Source of the DNA: Hormiphora californensis
Lineage: Eukaryota; Ctenophora; Tentaculata; Cydippida; Pleurobrachiidae
Direction of reading: 5' to 3'
Assembly (NCBI GenBank): GCA_020137815.1
Contig: CM035357.1
Coordinates: 5,439,616-5,503,615, forward strand
Length of the DNA stretch: 64,000 nucleotides
Shown here: piece by piece, positions 1 to 63,513 of the stretch
Numbering within the stretch: the stretch's first letter is position 1
Layout: every line of letters starts with the position of its first letter
Position numbers and translations under genes: made by a program
Notes under the pieces: generated by a model
The model's input: the letters and a program-made list of their open reading frames with translations, nothing else
Databases searched by the model: none
Told to the model about the DNA's origin: nothing

Positions 1-23990
<23,990 letters not shown>

Positions 23991-24067
23991 ACCAAGGCAT
24001 CCCAATAATTTTAATCCCTATAGCCCATCACTACAGGGGGTGGGGAATGTGTTAAAATTTGACATGA

Positions 24068-24367
24068 CAATTAACGGAAGTTGCAACCGTAGAAGGACAT
24101 TTTGAGGAATCATATAATCAATATATTATGTGTGTGCCAGATGGTGTGATAGATTGTAGGGCTTTATATGGGTATAAAAACGGCAAAGTAGTTTATCAAT
24201 CATCATATTCATGGAAAGAATTATATTTCACGCCATATAATGACAAACGACAGCGTACGGGTGGGCTGAAAAATGTTGAGAGGGCAGCGTTACAAAACAT
24301 TATGAAATTGGTGTTAGATCTTTGTAAAGGTAATGTGTGTATAATGGGGATTGGAAAGATGTTCTGA
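24068..24367 (+). CDS. Unidentified ORF of about 100 codons
   Basis: An open frame with coding-like composition (VIDCRALYGYKNGKVVYQSS, SWKELYFTPYNDKRQRTGG) ending TGA at 24367; the ATG at 24128 would give 79 residues. No repeats or low complexity. It lies 78 bp upstream of the ARHGAP39 start codon and points away from it. I do not recognise a family; a remnant of a mobile element or a small real gene are both possible. Confidence 0.3.
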   Translation, partial: QLTEVATVEGHFEESYNQYIMCVPDGVIDCRALYGYKNGKVVYQSSYSWKELYFTPYNDKRQRTGGLKNVERAALQNIMKLVLDLCKGNVCIMGIGKMF

Positions 24368-24379
24368 CCTACTGGCAAC

Positions 24380-26290
24380 GACGATTAGAAAAATAATATG
24401 AAATAAATTATCAACTGGAACTCATCAAATCGAGCCCCAGAGCTTGTCAGGCACTGACTGTAACATCACACACGCTACTCGATTTACAGGCCCCAAACCC
24501 TGATTTGTAACAAAGATGCACATGCGGCGTGTTTTACACTTTTTACACTCTTCAAAACCCTTGTTTTGGGGTTTCAGAAAATGAGAGACACGTTCATACG
24601 CGATAGCACTTGAGCATATAAGTAGACCCTAGATGGGGTAAGACTGTCTTCGCTACACGAGGCCGCTACATAGAGAGGACAGTCTTATATGAGACAACCC
24701 GGAGCACATTCCCAACAGCACCAAAAAATCTCGACCCCCACTAGGGCTTGCAGCCCATGGGCCCTGCTTGCGGGGGGCTCCGCCCCTTCTCCACCGCCCC
24801 CCCCCCCAATCTAAATGGGCGGACGCGGCTTTAAGCCTCCCACCACCCATGGGTACCATTGTTAGAGACTGGTTAGTAAAGACCAGTTATTTAAAACTCC
24901 TTTAAGATACAACTTTTGAACGTTTTACGGCATAATGGAGGCCCGAAGACGTGTTCCGACGTTTACCCGATTCAATCGGGCCGATTGCGACACACATTGA
25001 GCAGTAATCTGTATCGTGTGTGATTGCTACCCGCATTTCAGTAATGCAGCGCAAAAAAATTTTTGAGCTGTAATCTGTATCGTGTGTGCAACTTGCAAAC
25101 CGTTTCGAAATCTCTCCAAACATCAGTCGAGTGATGTCTTGTTCAAACCCTCTTTATTTTGCGGGGTGTGGGGAAACAGGGTCGAGCAAGGCAAGAGATT
25201 CCGTCAAAAAATGCGTGTACGTGTCGATGCATAGCTATGCAGCCGGCCAATATGACGGTCGCCGGAGTACCACGTTGATGCCACCACCGTTATTTGATTC
25301 AGACATGAAGTAGGGACTACCCAATAACGAATTCTAAATCTTATTTTAAATCGTGCTACTCCGTTGGCTGTCTTCGCTGCTATTTGAAAGTACATTTTGG
25401 AGTATTTTGAGCCTCATTATGTCACCAAAGCTTATGCCAGAATATGAAAATGAAATAAAGTGACCAAACAAGTATAAATAGGTCTGTTTAAGAGGTCAAG
25501 GGACGCGGAAAGGCAAAAAACGGACCGACACGAGAAACGAAACTCGAAAGTTTTCAAAAAACTTTCGAGTTGAAAATTTTTAAGTTTGAGAAATGCAAAT
25601 TAAATGGCGGCGCGCGATTTGATACGCGCAAATGAATTTCGCGCAGCGTCGAATTGAAAACACCGCATCATATCAATATCATTAAAAAATACCTCTCTTT
25701 TTACCAAGAGATATGATCGTGTCAATGCCTTGTTTCTTGAAAACTGTGAGATACCTAGAGGAGTACCTCTCCCTTAATTTGGGGAGGCTCTAAAACCTCG
25801 AGCTACAATTCGTTAAAAGGAGATATTTTGCTAACATAGGCAATAGTATACAACAATATAACATCAATATACACCCACATAAACTTGATGCGTAATCAAC
25901 ATAAACACTTCTAATAAACTCGTTTTCGGAGAACCAGCTCGCATTCATAAATAGTTCAAACATTCAACCAGCGTTTCAGAACGCTCTCACGACAACCATG
26001 CAAGAAAATGTTTTTATAAACTCATAATTTTTGCCCGTAAACGGTAAATTAATAAACGTAGGGAAATGGAGTATAATGGAAATTCCATTGGAATATTTAG
26101 CGATTGTAACACATTAATGCAACCCCAAAAAACCCAAATGTTCACATTATACACACACTCACACTGCACACACACGACCGATTCTTAGCCAAGCCAACTG
26201 CAGCACACTGCCGAAGTATCCATTCAAAGGATGCCCAATTTGAGTAGGGGGCTTTGTATATAATATTCTCTCCGCGTAAAATCTTCCCTG
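24380..26290. other. Intergenic region between ARHGAP39 and TBC1D22
   Basis: Holds a copy of the recurring short element (25,138-25,198), a GC-rich block with a C run (24,720-24,860) and a perfect hairpin AACTCGAAAGTTTT...ACTTTCGAGTT (25,541-25,571). The ARHGAP39 promoter is expected between here and 24,000. No TATA-like element stands out. Confidence 0.5.
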
Positions 26291-55030
<28,740 letters not shown>

Positions 55031-55656
55031 ATGGATCCTGAGAAGCGGAGGGAGGAGTTTTATATTGGGTGGGGTCAAAAAGGGACCACTTATAGCTTTT
55101 AAAAGAAATTCACAGTATTTAAGATCGCTATGGCACTTTATGTATTCAGCGGGAGATAGAGAGACAGAGAAGAGAAAGAGATAGAAAGGAGCTTAAAAAG
55201 TAGAATATGAGGCAGAAACAGCTAGAAATTGCTAAAAAGCAGAGATAGAAAGAACGAAATAAGATAGAAAAGGCTAGAAAATTGAATTAGATCATCACTA
55301 ACCTGAATTGACTGTAGTTTCACGGCCATGCAACGTACAACCTATAAACCTAGTGGTAAATAAGTTAGAAGGAGGGAGAGATATGATTAACGAAATAAGG
55401 GTACACTGTATGGTGAATAAATAATGATAAGTGTCAGTTAATAAAATAAAAAATAAACTAATATCACACACTCTCAATCCCAATTATAGGTCAGATCTTT
55501 ATACGACAGTATATTAAAGTATGGTATCACATACTCTCAAGCCACGTCGTCAAAACATCGCAGTACCGCAGTACATCAGACGAAGCAATCCCTTGCCACC
55601 AGCAATTCTATAACCAGGGAGACATCTCGGAACAACCCAAACCAAACTAGCTCCAA
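55031..55656. other. Space between TBC1D22 start and TMEM161 stop
   Basis: Should contain the TBC1D22 5' non-coding exon. A possible one ends at a GTTAGT donor near 55,302, but its ATG (55,330) would be out of frame with TBC1D22. No gene supported. Confidence 0.4.
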
Positions 55657-56985
55657 TCACGCAGAACCAGACACTTGGTAGTACAGAGTACCACACAACT
55701 TCACCACAGTAGACAGAGAGAGACACCACCAAAGTAGATAACTACTGGTACTAGCTAGGAAGTTAGAGGTGAACACTCCCCTGAACCCCTCGACCCTCTC
55801 AGGAGCGTTGTGTAGGGAGAATATTAGGAGACAGAATTGGAGCATGAGAACCACTGGTGTTAAGATCTGGAGTACCACAACACTACTATACTGGAATATG
55901 TAGGCTATCTTTTTCTGGACTAGAGAGTGGTCTATCCTTCCTGCTTCCTTTCTCAGGTTGACCATGTAGACCGCAGCAGAGTCAAGATGACATGCTAGAT
56001 AGAGACGGAGGGTTGCTATACGGGATATCAATACCGCACACACTAGACCAATACGGAGATAGTAGAACTGTCCAGCTGTAAGGTTAGTTTGGGCAGTAAT
56101 ATGGTCCTGGGCCAGGGGTTTAATCCACAGTAGAGAGACGAGGAGGGGTGCAATGAGATTAAAATGAATAAGGAGGGACTGTAGGCGACCTAGGAGGGTA
56201 CTAGTTTCCTCTTTTGTGTCCAGTAGAGTACTAGCAAGGGCTCCGAATCTAAAGGAGGGAAATGTTAGAAGTACACCAAGGACTGCTGATAGAACTATCA
56301 GGATGCCTTTGAATGCCTTGACAGATGGCAGATTGATGTCTTGGAAAGAGCTGTTAGCCGCGTAACTTGTGAACTCCGTCAAAAACTCCTCATACCCCTC
56401 CTCCAGACCAAAATCTATAAATTCCTTCTTAGCCATTCCAATACCGAGTGCAGCAGTGAGAGAGAGAAAGGCAGTTAGGCCACACAAATTCCGTTCAGCA
56501 GCTCCTATACTCAGGTACACCCCCACCATGTAGATTAGAAACTTGAAGACAAAGAATACCAACACCATACTCCAAATATAACTGAGATGTAGATCGGTAC
56601 TTTTGGTGAAACCCAGAGACACCGATACCTCAGTAACTAGGTAGATCATGAGGGTGGCTATTGTTAGCAGCACCGTCATATCAATATCCTCCAAATTGGG
56701 TAGTTTACAGATTTGGAGATGGGAGGTTATCTTGCCCAACTTTAACGGTATATCACTGTCTTTAGGGATGGTGAACTCAGATAGTGGTTCTCCTTTGCCC
56801 TTTTTGCGCTTGTTATGTTCCCTGTACGCTGTGCTGAACTCCCCCAACTGTGCCGTGAACGGTGGGATAGTAAACTGGAGGTTGTAGAATATTATCAAGG
56901 CGTAGGAATATTTGGAGAAGATTTTAGCGATGAAAAGCCCAATGATCAGGGTTGATAAGAGGTGGATCCCGAATAGCATTGCCAT
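55657..56985 (-). CDS. TMEM161: TMEM161-family multi-pass membrane protein
   Basis: Uninterrupted 442-residue reading frame, close to the length of human TMEM161A/B (about 480). I chose the methionine in MAMLFGIHLL because it aligns with the family start and because an acceptor (TTTCTTTCAG) lies just upstream, implying a separate 5' non-coding exon; an upstream ATG at 57024 would be intronic. Conserved pieces: FTIPKDSDIPL (human LTIPKDIDLHL), YLVTEVSVSLG, FGLEEGYEEFL, LLTFPSFRFG, LLWIKPLAQD, VNLRKEAGRI. There are about eight to ten hydrophobic segments. TMEM161B has been linked to cardiac rhythm and neuronal development; its biochemical role is not settled. The coding region has no intron, unlike its neighbours. 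Confidence 0.93.
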   Translation of the reverse strand: MAMLFGIHLLSTLIIGLFIAKIFSKYSYALIIFYNLQFTIPPFTAQLGEFSTAYREHNKRKKGKGEPLSEFTIPKDSDIPLKLGKITSHLQICKLPNLEDIDMTVLLTIATLMIYLVTEVSVSLGFTKSTDLHLSYIWSMVLVFFVFKFLIYMVGVYLSIGAAERNLCGLTAFLSLTAALGIGMAKKEFIDFGLEEGYEEFLTEFTSYAANSSFQDINLPSVKAFKGILIVLSAVLGVLLTFPSFRFGALASTLLDTKEETSTLLGRLQSLLIHFNLIAPLLVSLLWIKPLAQDHITAQTNLTAGQFYYLRIGLVCAVLISRIATLRLYLACHLDSAAVYMVNLRKEAGRIDHSLVQKKIAYIFQYSSVVVLQILTPVVLMLQFCLLIFSLHNAPERVEGFRGVFTSNFLASTSSYLLWWCLSLSTVVKLCGTLYYQVSGSA

Positions 56986-57252
56986 GTTTACGAGAGCTGA
57001 AAGAAATTTTGGGTAAAAATACATAGAGGGAATTGTGTAATGTGTAGCTCACGCTGCATGCTCTATGAGCTGGTTCGGCAGAGCCAAGGTAATGCCTTAT
57101 AAGGGGGACAGGGAATACTAGATGTAGTAAAGAAGAGATCACGTTTTTACGTCACAGTTTCATTATAATAACACTTATAAAATGTAATAAATTAACTCTC
57201 TATCCCTGTGGCGAGGTGGGCATTGTTAGTCCGTGTTGAGCTCATTCCCATC

Positions 57253-58293
57253 TCATCTCAAACACGGCTCGAGCACTTTCCAAACCTCCCCATCTATGAA
57301 GTCTCTTATCTCATCCTTAGTACACCACCTCCCCTTCTCCTCCTCCTCCATCTCTCCTCCCAGATACCGAGCCTTCAGGTAAAACGTCTTCTCCCCGTGT
57401 AGCTGGGTGTGCTCCCGATACCTCCTACTGTACTTGTTCACACTGACACTAATTGGAATCCTGCCAACTTGGTTCTCGCACTGAACCAGACCCTCCACCG
57501 CATCCACAAGGGACCGCTCCTTATCCACCCATTTAGAGGGAAATCCCCACTTTTCATCATCCTTGTTGAACCAGTAAATACCGTGGTTTGGATGACTGTT
57601 TCTTAGTTTGGACTGGAATATACAGGTCGTTACGGACCTCGGTAACCTAACCCCAACTCATCTGATTTCGTCCACGGTTCTAACAGATCGTACTTGTGTT
57701 TAGGCACAAACATCCGTTCTCTCTCTTCCACGGCTTTCTCCTTTACTTTCTCCCATGTGGACCTCGAAATCATTCAAAACGGACCGTTCAGTTGCCAGTG
57801 TGTCCCTGTAAGCGTAGTATTTGGAGAGGTGTTCCGGGGGAGAGGGCTGGCAGTCGGGTGCTCGCTCCAACACCAGTGAACTCGCAACCTGGGGTGGAGG
57901 GAGAGAGGAGTTAGATTTAGATTCAAGATTGTTCGAAACACTCTTTTCACATCCCTAGTTAGACTGGTTTTAGGGTACAAAGATCCACTTTGTAAATTGC
58001 TAATGGACAGCTCAGTGGACACCCACGCTGCTAGTGCAGTAGTCTGTGTACACTGTACAGTGCCATTACCCCGTAACACTTTTATAGAGTATACTAGCTA
58101 CCTATAGTCTGTCTTAGACTCTTCCCATCTCCCCTCTCTCTCCCTCACTCCCTCTTCCTTTAGTCTCTCGCCCCCTCCATTTCTTTAAATCACTCCGTCT
58201 ACATCTCAACTGTACCTTCCACTGCTGAGCGAGACAGAGCGACGTTGTAGAGAGGGACCGTGCAGGAGTGAGGAGGAAACTTCCACCTTTCAT
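57253..58293 (-). CDS. MRPL46: Mitochondrial ribosomal protein L46 (Nudix-fold), frame changes present
   Basis: Component of the mitochondrial large ribosomal subunit. Exon 1 (58293-58216) encodes a Ser/Thr/Leu-rich start MKGGSFLLTPARSLSTTSLC, a likely mitochondrial presequence, ending QQWK in phase 0. Exon 2 begins at 57888 (VASSLVLERAPDCQPSPPEH). The C-terminal part has HGIYWFNKDDEKWGFPSKW, EKTFYLKARYLGGEM and RWCTKDEIRDFI, matching MRPL46 (human DVWILPQAEW, KVFFFKALLLTG, HVWVTKDELGDYL). Between them at least two frame changes are needed (near 57,760 and 57,620-57,690); one could hide a tiny intron, but a base loss before WEKVKEKAVEERERMF looks like a consensus error. It starts about 0.4 kb from the CHCHD gene and ends about 270 bp before TMEM161, all on one strand. 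Confidence 0.83.
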
Positions 58294-58605
58294 ACTAGAA
58301 ATAAATCAGAGTACTGTGAGGGCTTAAACACCAAATTGATACAATGAGAGAGTTAGAAACTTCAAAAATATAAACTCAAAGATGTGTTAGATTAGAAGGA
58401 ATGATACATATAGAAAACACTGAAAACCTACTCACAAACATATCAATACCACAGGGCCACTTGTAATAAATTAATCATTGCATTTGAGGAAAGGGAAAGG
58501 CTGTAAAAACACCAACTTTTAGGAATAGGGTCACGCCAAAACTACTTCCTTAATCCTACATTACAGAGAATCTTGAATGTTCATGTAAAATCCGTTATCT
58601 CATAA

Positions 58606-58611
58606 TTTATT
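58606..58611 (-). terminator. Candidate polyadenylation signal of the CHCHD2/10 gene
   Basis: AATAAA on the minus strand about 75 nt after the stop codon at 58687. It is the only canonical hexamer I noticed in the short space before MRPL46. A recurring short inverted-repeat element (58,624-58,665) lies between stop codon and signal. Confidence 0.5.
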
Positions 58612-58686
58612 TTCAGGGGAATTCTTGCCTTGCTCGACCTTGTCTCACCACGTTTCAACAGGCCAAGATAATTCCCGCACTGCCAA

Positions 58687-59675
58687 TTACTGTCCAGGAT
58701 GCATCAGCTTGCAATCCTTGAGTGCCTGATTGAACCCAGTACACAGGGAGATATCGTAGTTGTTCTGGGTACAGTTAATGAAATCCTGGAGCTGCTGTCC
58801 ACATGGTCCACCTGATGAAGAGGAGGGTTATAATATTGTGGCCCACTAGGGGTGATTCATGTCACTATAACAAGTCCTACCTAGAGTAACCCCCGATTCA
58901 CCGGGAAAAGCCTTCCCCTGGATATCCCGGTAACTGTATCATTTTATTCACAACATGAACACACCCACCTTGTTGCTGCTGAGCGTGATCACTGTAACCC
59001 ACACCTCCATAGTGCTGAGGAGGGGGAGGGGCACCATATTGCTGTTGAGGGGGTGCGTACTGCTGCTGCTGAGGTGCGTACTGCTGTTGCTGCTCTTGTG
59101 GTGCTGGTGCTTGTTCTGTAATGGAGATGTTTACACACGAACATGATACACACGCACAACTGGAGAATACATGTTGGGTGAGAGATAGAGATAGAAGCAA
59201 AAACAACAAATTACACATTAATGATACATTATCTTTATTTTCAACTGACCTTGGTTGGAGCTTCCACTGCCATTCCACATTCCCATAATGGCATTTGCAG
59301 CAAGATGACCACCGGCAACACCCGCTGCTGTCGTAGCGATATCTCTCATCATTCTGAAAATAACATTGTTCTGTTTCTAGGTGCAGAGAGTAACTCATCA
59401 AATACTAGGTGGAGGATAGGTGATAGTCAGTATTTTAAAACTTAGTCTTTTTGCAACGAAGGAGAGAACTGGGTTACTTACCCTCCCCCTTGAGGGGCGG
59501 CAGGGGCTGCAACCGCGGAAGGAGCAGGAGCTGCGGGAGCAGCAGCGGCGGGAGCAGCAGCCCGTTGGGGAGGAGGGGCGGCCCTAGCTTGCTGGGGAGG
59601 AGGTGAGGTTGCCCTAGGTGGGGACCTAGAAGGGCCAGGGGAGGGCTTCCGTCCGAATCCGCTTCGTCGAGGCAT
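58687..59675 (-). CDS. CHCHD2: CHCHD2/CHCHD10-like twin CX9C mitochondrial protein
   Basis: Four exons join in phase: 59675-59482, 59353-59250, 59115-58969, 58811-58687, giving 189 residues. The start MPRRSGFGRKPSPGPSRSPP is a basic Ser/Pro-rich presequence like that of CHCHD2 and CHCHD10. An Ala/Pro-rich stretch follows. The middle exon has MMRDIATTAAGVAGGHLAAN, the conserved glycine-rich hydrophobic segment (human MATTAAGVAVGSAVGH). The third exon is Gln/Tyr-rich (QQQQYAPPQQQYGAPP), an expansion compared with vertebrates. The last exon has the CHCH domain, CGQQLQDFINC and CTGFNQALKDC, two CX9C pairs oxidised in the intermembrane space. I cannot separate CHCHD2 from CHCHD10. It lies next to MRPL46 on the same strand. 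Confidence 0.95.
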
Positions 59676-61019
59676 TTCTGAATGTGCTAGGGAAGTTTGG
59701 AAATGGTAAATGATGAAATTTTGTGGTAAATCAATATAATATATATTGAGTGAGCTAGTTAGATCAGGGGAAGTCAGGAGGGGATGAACCACACAAAAGT
59801 CAAAAGTTGGCCTATGCTACAGGCCCTAAAGAAGTTGGCCTATGCTACAGGCCCTAGAAGCCGTGGAAAACGCGCGCACTTGGGGTCTGCAGCGCATGCC
59901 AAAGTCAAAAGTTGGTCCGAAATTTTGAAAAATATTTTGAAAACTTCCCAAATTTTCAGATTTCAGATTTTCTGAATCCCAGTCCGCGCGCCGCGCATTC
60001 ATCAATGATAACGATTATAAATTATTTTCGCGCTTTACGTTTTGAACTCCATTATTATCAATAATGAGTATTCATCGTCATAGCTGAATAAGAATCACTT
60101 AAAAAGGTATTTCTTATTACCAATCGATAGGTTCAAAGACGAAATACCGCACTGGGATTCTACTTTTTGGCAAAATGCCAACTTTACTGGAACTTTAGCT
60201 GGAACTGGAAGTGGAAGAAAAGAAACAGGAAATTTGATAAGCAAGATCTTTTAAAACTCGTAATAATAAAATGTCACCTCCATCACGTACAAATTGTATT
60301 ACATCACACCGCAATAGCGATAGAATAAATCACATTTACACATCTACAAATACACACACACACAACACCAAAACGCACCCGTGACACACCTGTCTGACGG
60401 CGCCTACCCGATCTGAGCGAAATGTCAAACTTATTTAAACGTGGTCGGCTCCGCCAGCCAGTGCACACAATAAGGCATGAAAAACTCGCATACACACAAC
60501 TATTTACAATTACATAATTTACACACACTGATTGATGCGTCATAAAATCCCACGCCCAAGAAAAGCCCTTGTAGCCAGCTGCCCCGCTCTCCCGTATCTT
60601 ATACAGCTCCATTCGTAGCATGAATAACATCTAAAGCTAGCTCTAATCTCTGTATATCTACGCTAATCTGTAGAATGTAATACTAAACACTACTGTTCCT
60701 TTTCAATCGATGTCTCAGCTACTTTTTCGATATCCATTCTGTGACGCTAGCAACTCGGGAAATGGCCAGGGATTGAAGTGGAGAATATCGGACTATCCTA
60801 GTAGCAGGATTTGAACAATAGTACCTGGATGGAATGATGTTAGGGGAAGGTCATTACTCATTACGTCTGTTGAAATGGTGAAATCAACTATACTTCTTCA
60901 ATTGTATATCAGAGAGAAGGGAAAAAGGAAGCAACTGTGAGATTCACAGTATTTTTTGCCTTGTTCGACCCTCCCTCCCCGCGGTTTGAACAAAACAAAG
61001 TATTTTAGTTTCAACTCAC
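59676..61019. other. Region upstream of CHCHD2/10 and first duplicate flank
   Basis: A doubled 31-bp word (GTTGGCCTATGCTACAGGCC at about 59,803 and 59,833) lies about 130 bp upstream of the CHCHD start codon, possibly promoter-proximal. The rest is intronic or intergenic sequence shared with 61,240-62,095. Confidence 0.5.
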
Positions 61020-62314
61020 TTCACGTCCTCTGCAAATCGTGACTTTACCGCGGAACCAATCTTGGGACTTGCTTTACATACACAATCCACTGTAAAGAAA
61101 ATCTGGTAGATATACAAGGTCTGGTAGGCAGAGGTAGTCCGGGAGACAAGAGATAGCCCCTTTTCCACCATGGAGTTCAATACTTGTAGCTGCAGATGGG
61201 GAGAGAAGGGGTTAGCTGATATCATGGATATGACCCTTTTGGGATTCTACTTTTTGGCAAAATGCCAATTTTACTGGAACTGGAAGTGGAAGACAAGAAA
61301 CAGGAAATTTGATAAGCAAGATCTTTTAAAACTCGTAATAATAAAATGTCACCTCCATCACGTACAAATTGTATTACATCACACCGCAATAGCGGTAGAA
61401 TAAATCACATTTACACATCTACAAATACACACACACACACAACATCAAAACGCACCCGTGACACACCTATCTGACGACGCCTACCCGATCTGAGCGAAAT
61501 GTCAAACTTATTTAAACGTGGTCGGCTCCGCCAGACAGTGCACACAATAAGGCATGAAAAACTCGCATACACATTACACACACAACTATTGTCTATTTAC
61601 AATTACATAATTTACACACACTGATTGATGCGTCATAAAATCCCAAGAAAAGCCCTTGTAGCCAGCTGCCCTGCTCCACCCCCCCCCCCCCCCCCGAGCT
61701 AGCTCTAATCTCTGTATATACTATAATACTATATCTACGCTAATCTTTAGAATATATTACACTACTGTTCCTTTTCAATCCATATGTCTCATCTACTTTT
61801 TCGATATCCACTCAGTGACGCTTGCAACTCGGGAAATGGCCAGGGATTGAAGTGGAGAATATCGGACTATCCTAGTAGCAGGATTCGAACAATAGTACCT
61901 GGATAGAGTGATCTGTTAGGGGAAGGTCATTACTCATTGCATCTGTTGAAATGGAGAAATCAACTATACTTCTTCAATTGTATATCAGAGAGAAGGGAAA
62001 AAGGAAGCAACTGTGAGATTCACAGTATTTTTTGCCTTGTTCGACCCTCCCTCCCCGCGGTTTGAACAAAACAAAGTATTTTAGTTTCAACTCACTTCAC
62101 GTCCTCTGCAAATCGTGACTTTACCGCGGAACCAATCTTGGGACTTGCTTTACATACACAATCCACTGTAAAGAAAATCTGGTAGATATACAAGGTCTGG
62201 TAGGCAGAGGTAGTCCGGGAGACAAGAGATAGCCCCTTTTCCACCATGGAGTTCAATACTTGTAGCTGCAGATGGGGAGAGAAGGGGTTAGCTGATATCA
62301 TGGATATGACCCTT
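60150..62314. repeat. Tandem duplication of about 1.08 kb containing an exon
   Basis: Two direct copies (about 60,150-61,239 and 61,240-62,314), offset 1,076 bp at the exon and nearly identical. Each contains the 170-nt exon on the minus strand and one copy of the recurring short element. The copies differ by small indels; in the second copy a segment is replaced by a run of about 20 C (61,678-61,695). Confidence 0.93.
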
Positions 62315-63513
62315 TTGGTAAGAAGGAAGGGGATGAACATAATTATATATTTGGATAGTTGTTCAATTAGTGAGTTCACAGTCCGATATAACACGAGAAT
62401 CAGAGATATCATGGATCCCTGGTCGATAAACCCCTATCTCCACTTTGACTTACGAATGAGGGAGTCATGTTCTCTAGTTGCCCCACAACATGTGATAACG
62501 TCACGTCAGCACCGTGTCGGGGATGTTCCGTTACTGCTACCAACACCTCAAATAACAGGGCGGTGGTACTGTCAAGGAGTTCCCCTCGCAAACTTTCCAC
62601 CTGGTATAATGTTGAGTTGTTGAGTATGATATCTATACTATGATGTTGAGTAAGTATCCTTACTCAACAAAAACTATGAGTTGTTCCAATGTTATTAATT
62701 AAATTGGATCTGTAGCAGTGTTTTTTAGTTGTTTGTTGGTTTGTTTTTTAGTTATGTAACCAATTGTATATCACTAATCACTCAAGCCGTTGTACAAGTA
62801 TTTCTTGGCTCGTGTGTGTCTGTGTGTATAACAGCTGTACTCTCTCACTCACGAACCATCTAACTTGGTGGCCTAGTTACTACACATGTTTCCCTCCCCT
62901 CGCGCGGCCCACCCTCCAAACTAACACCCGCGCGTTACGTCAAGTCAAGATTCGGGGGAGAGAGATAGAACCCTTTGCGCTGTTCATTATCTCTGCCAAT
63001 ATAATCCAATATATTTACCTCAGCATCAAGGTCCAGATAGTCGGGGATTTGAACCGGACTTGCTATTGATTCCAGTAGGAGATTCAGGAAGTAATGACTG
63101 AAAGGGAGCGGTGAGTTGTGCGGTTGGGTTGCCATGGTTACAGGAGAGAGAGAGAGAGTGTGTGTGTGTATAACTGTGTACACAGTTCAGGGGTAATTAG
63201 TACTAAATCACTTTTTTCATTCTCCCTCAGGCTTCAATTTCTTGGTCTCCATATCTTTAAATTTCAGACTCGTGCTCAGAGGAAAAGACTTAGTTGGAAA
63301 TTATATAATCCTACCAGGAACTGACCGAATCAGGAAATACTGGTCCCTGATTGGCTGATAACCAGTCACGTGACCTAAATAACGAGTTCTGATTGGTTGT
63401 TTACTGGTGTCGGTGAATCCTACCTGTTAGCAGCAAAGAGGTGGCAGCGTTTTGGATGATGCTCCGACTCCCTGAACATCTCTGCTAGACAACTCTCCAA
63501 TAATATGAGATAC
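61020..63513 (-). CDS. Unidentified helical protein, internal exons, with a duplicated exon
   Basis: Exons in transcript order: 63513-63424 (YLILLESCLAEMFRESEHH), 63097-63019 (SHYFLNLLLESIASPVQIPD), 62600-62454 (VESLRGELLDSTTALLFEVL), 62265-62096 (LQVLNSMVEKGLSLVSRTTS), and a second copy of that exon at 61189-61020. The first four join in phase (2, 0, 0) with good splice sites. The protein is Leu-rich and probably helical throughout, like an ARM/HEAT-type or BEACH-protein N-terminal region; I do not recognise the family. Each copy of the duplicated exon is 170 nt, not a multiple of three, so including both would shift the frame. Both ends of the gene lie outside what I can see. Confidence 0.6.

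Noticed and set aside
57024-57024. Upstream ATG as the TMEM161 start
   Set aside because: It precedes a clear acceptor (TTTCTTTCAG), and the family N-terminus aligns with the Met at 56985.
63030-63060. GGTTCAAATCC resembling a tRNA B box
   Set aside because: It is part of a coding exon (SPVQIPDYLD), and no A box or cloverleaf surrounds it.
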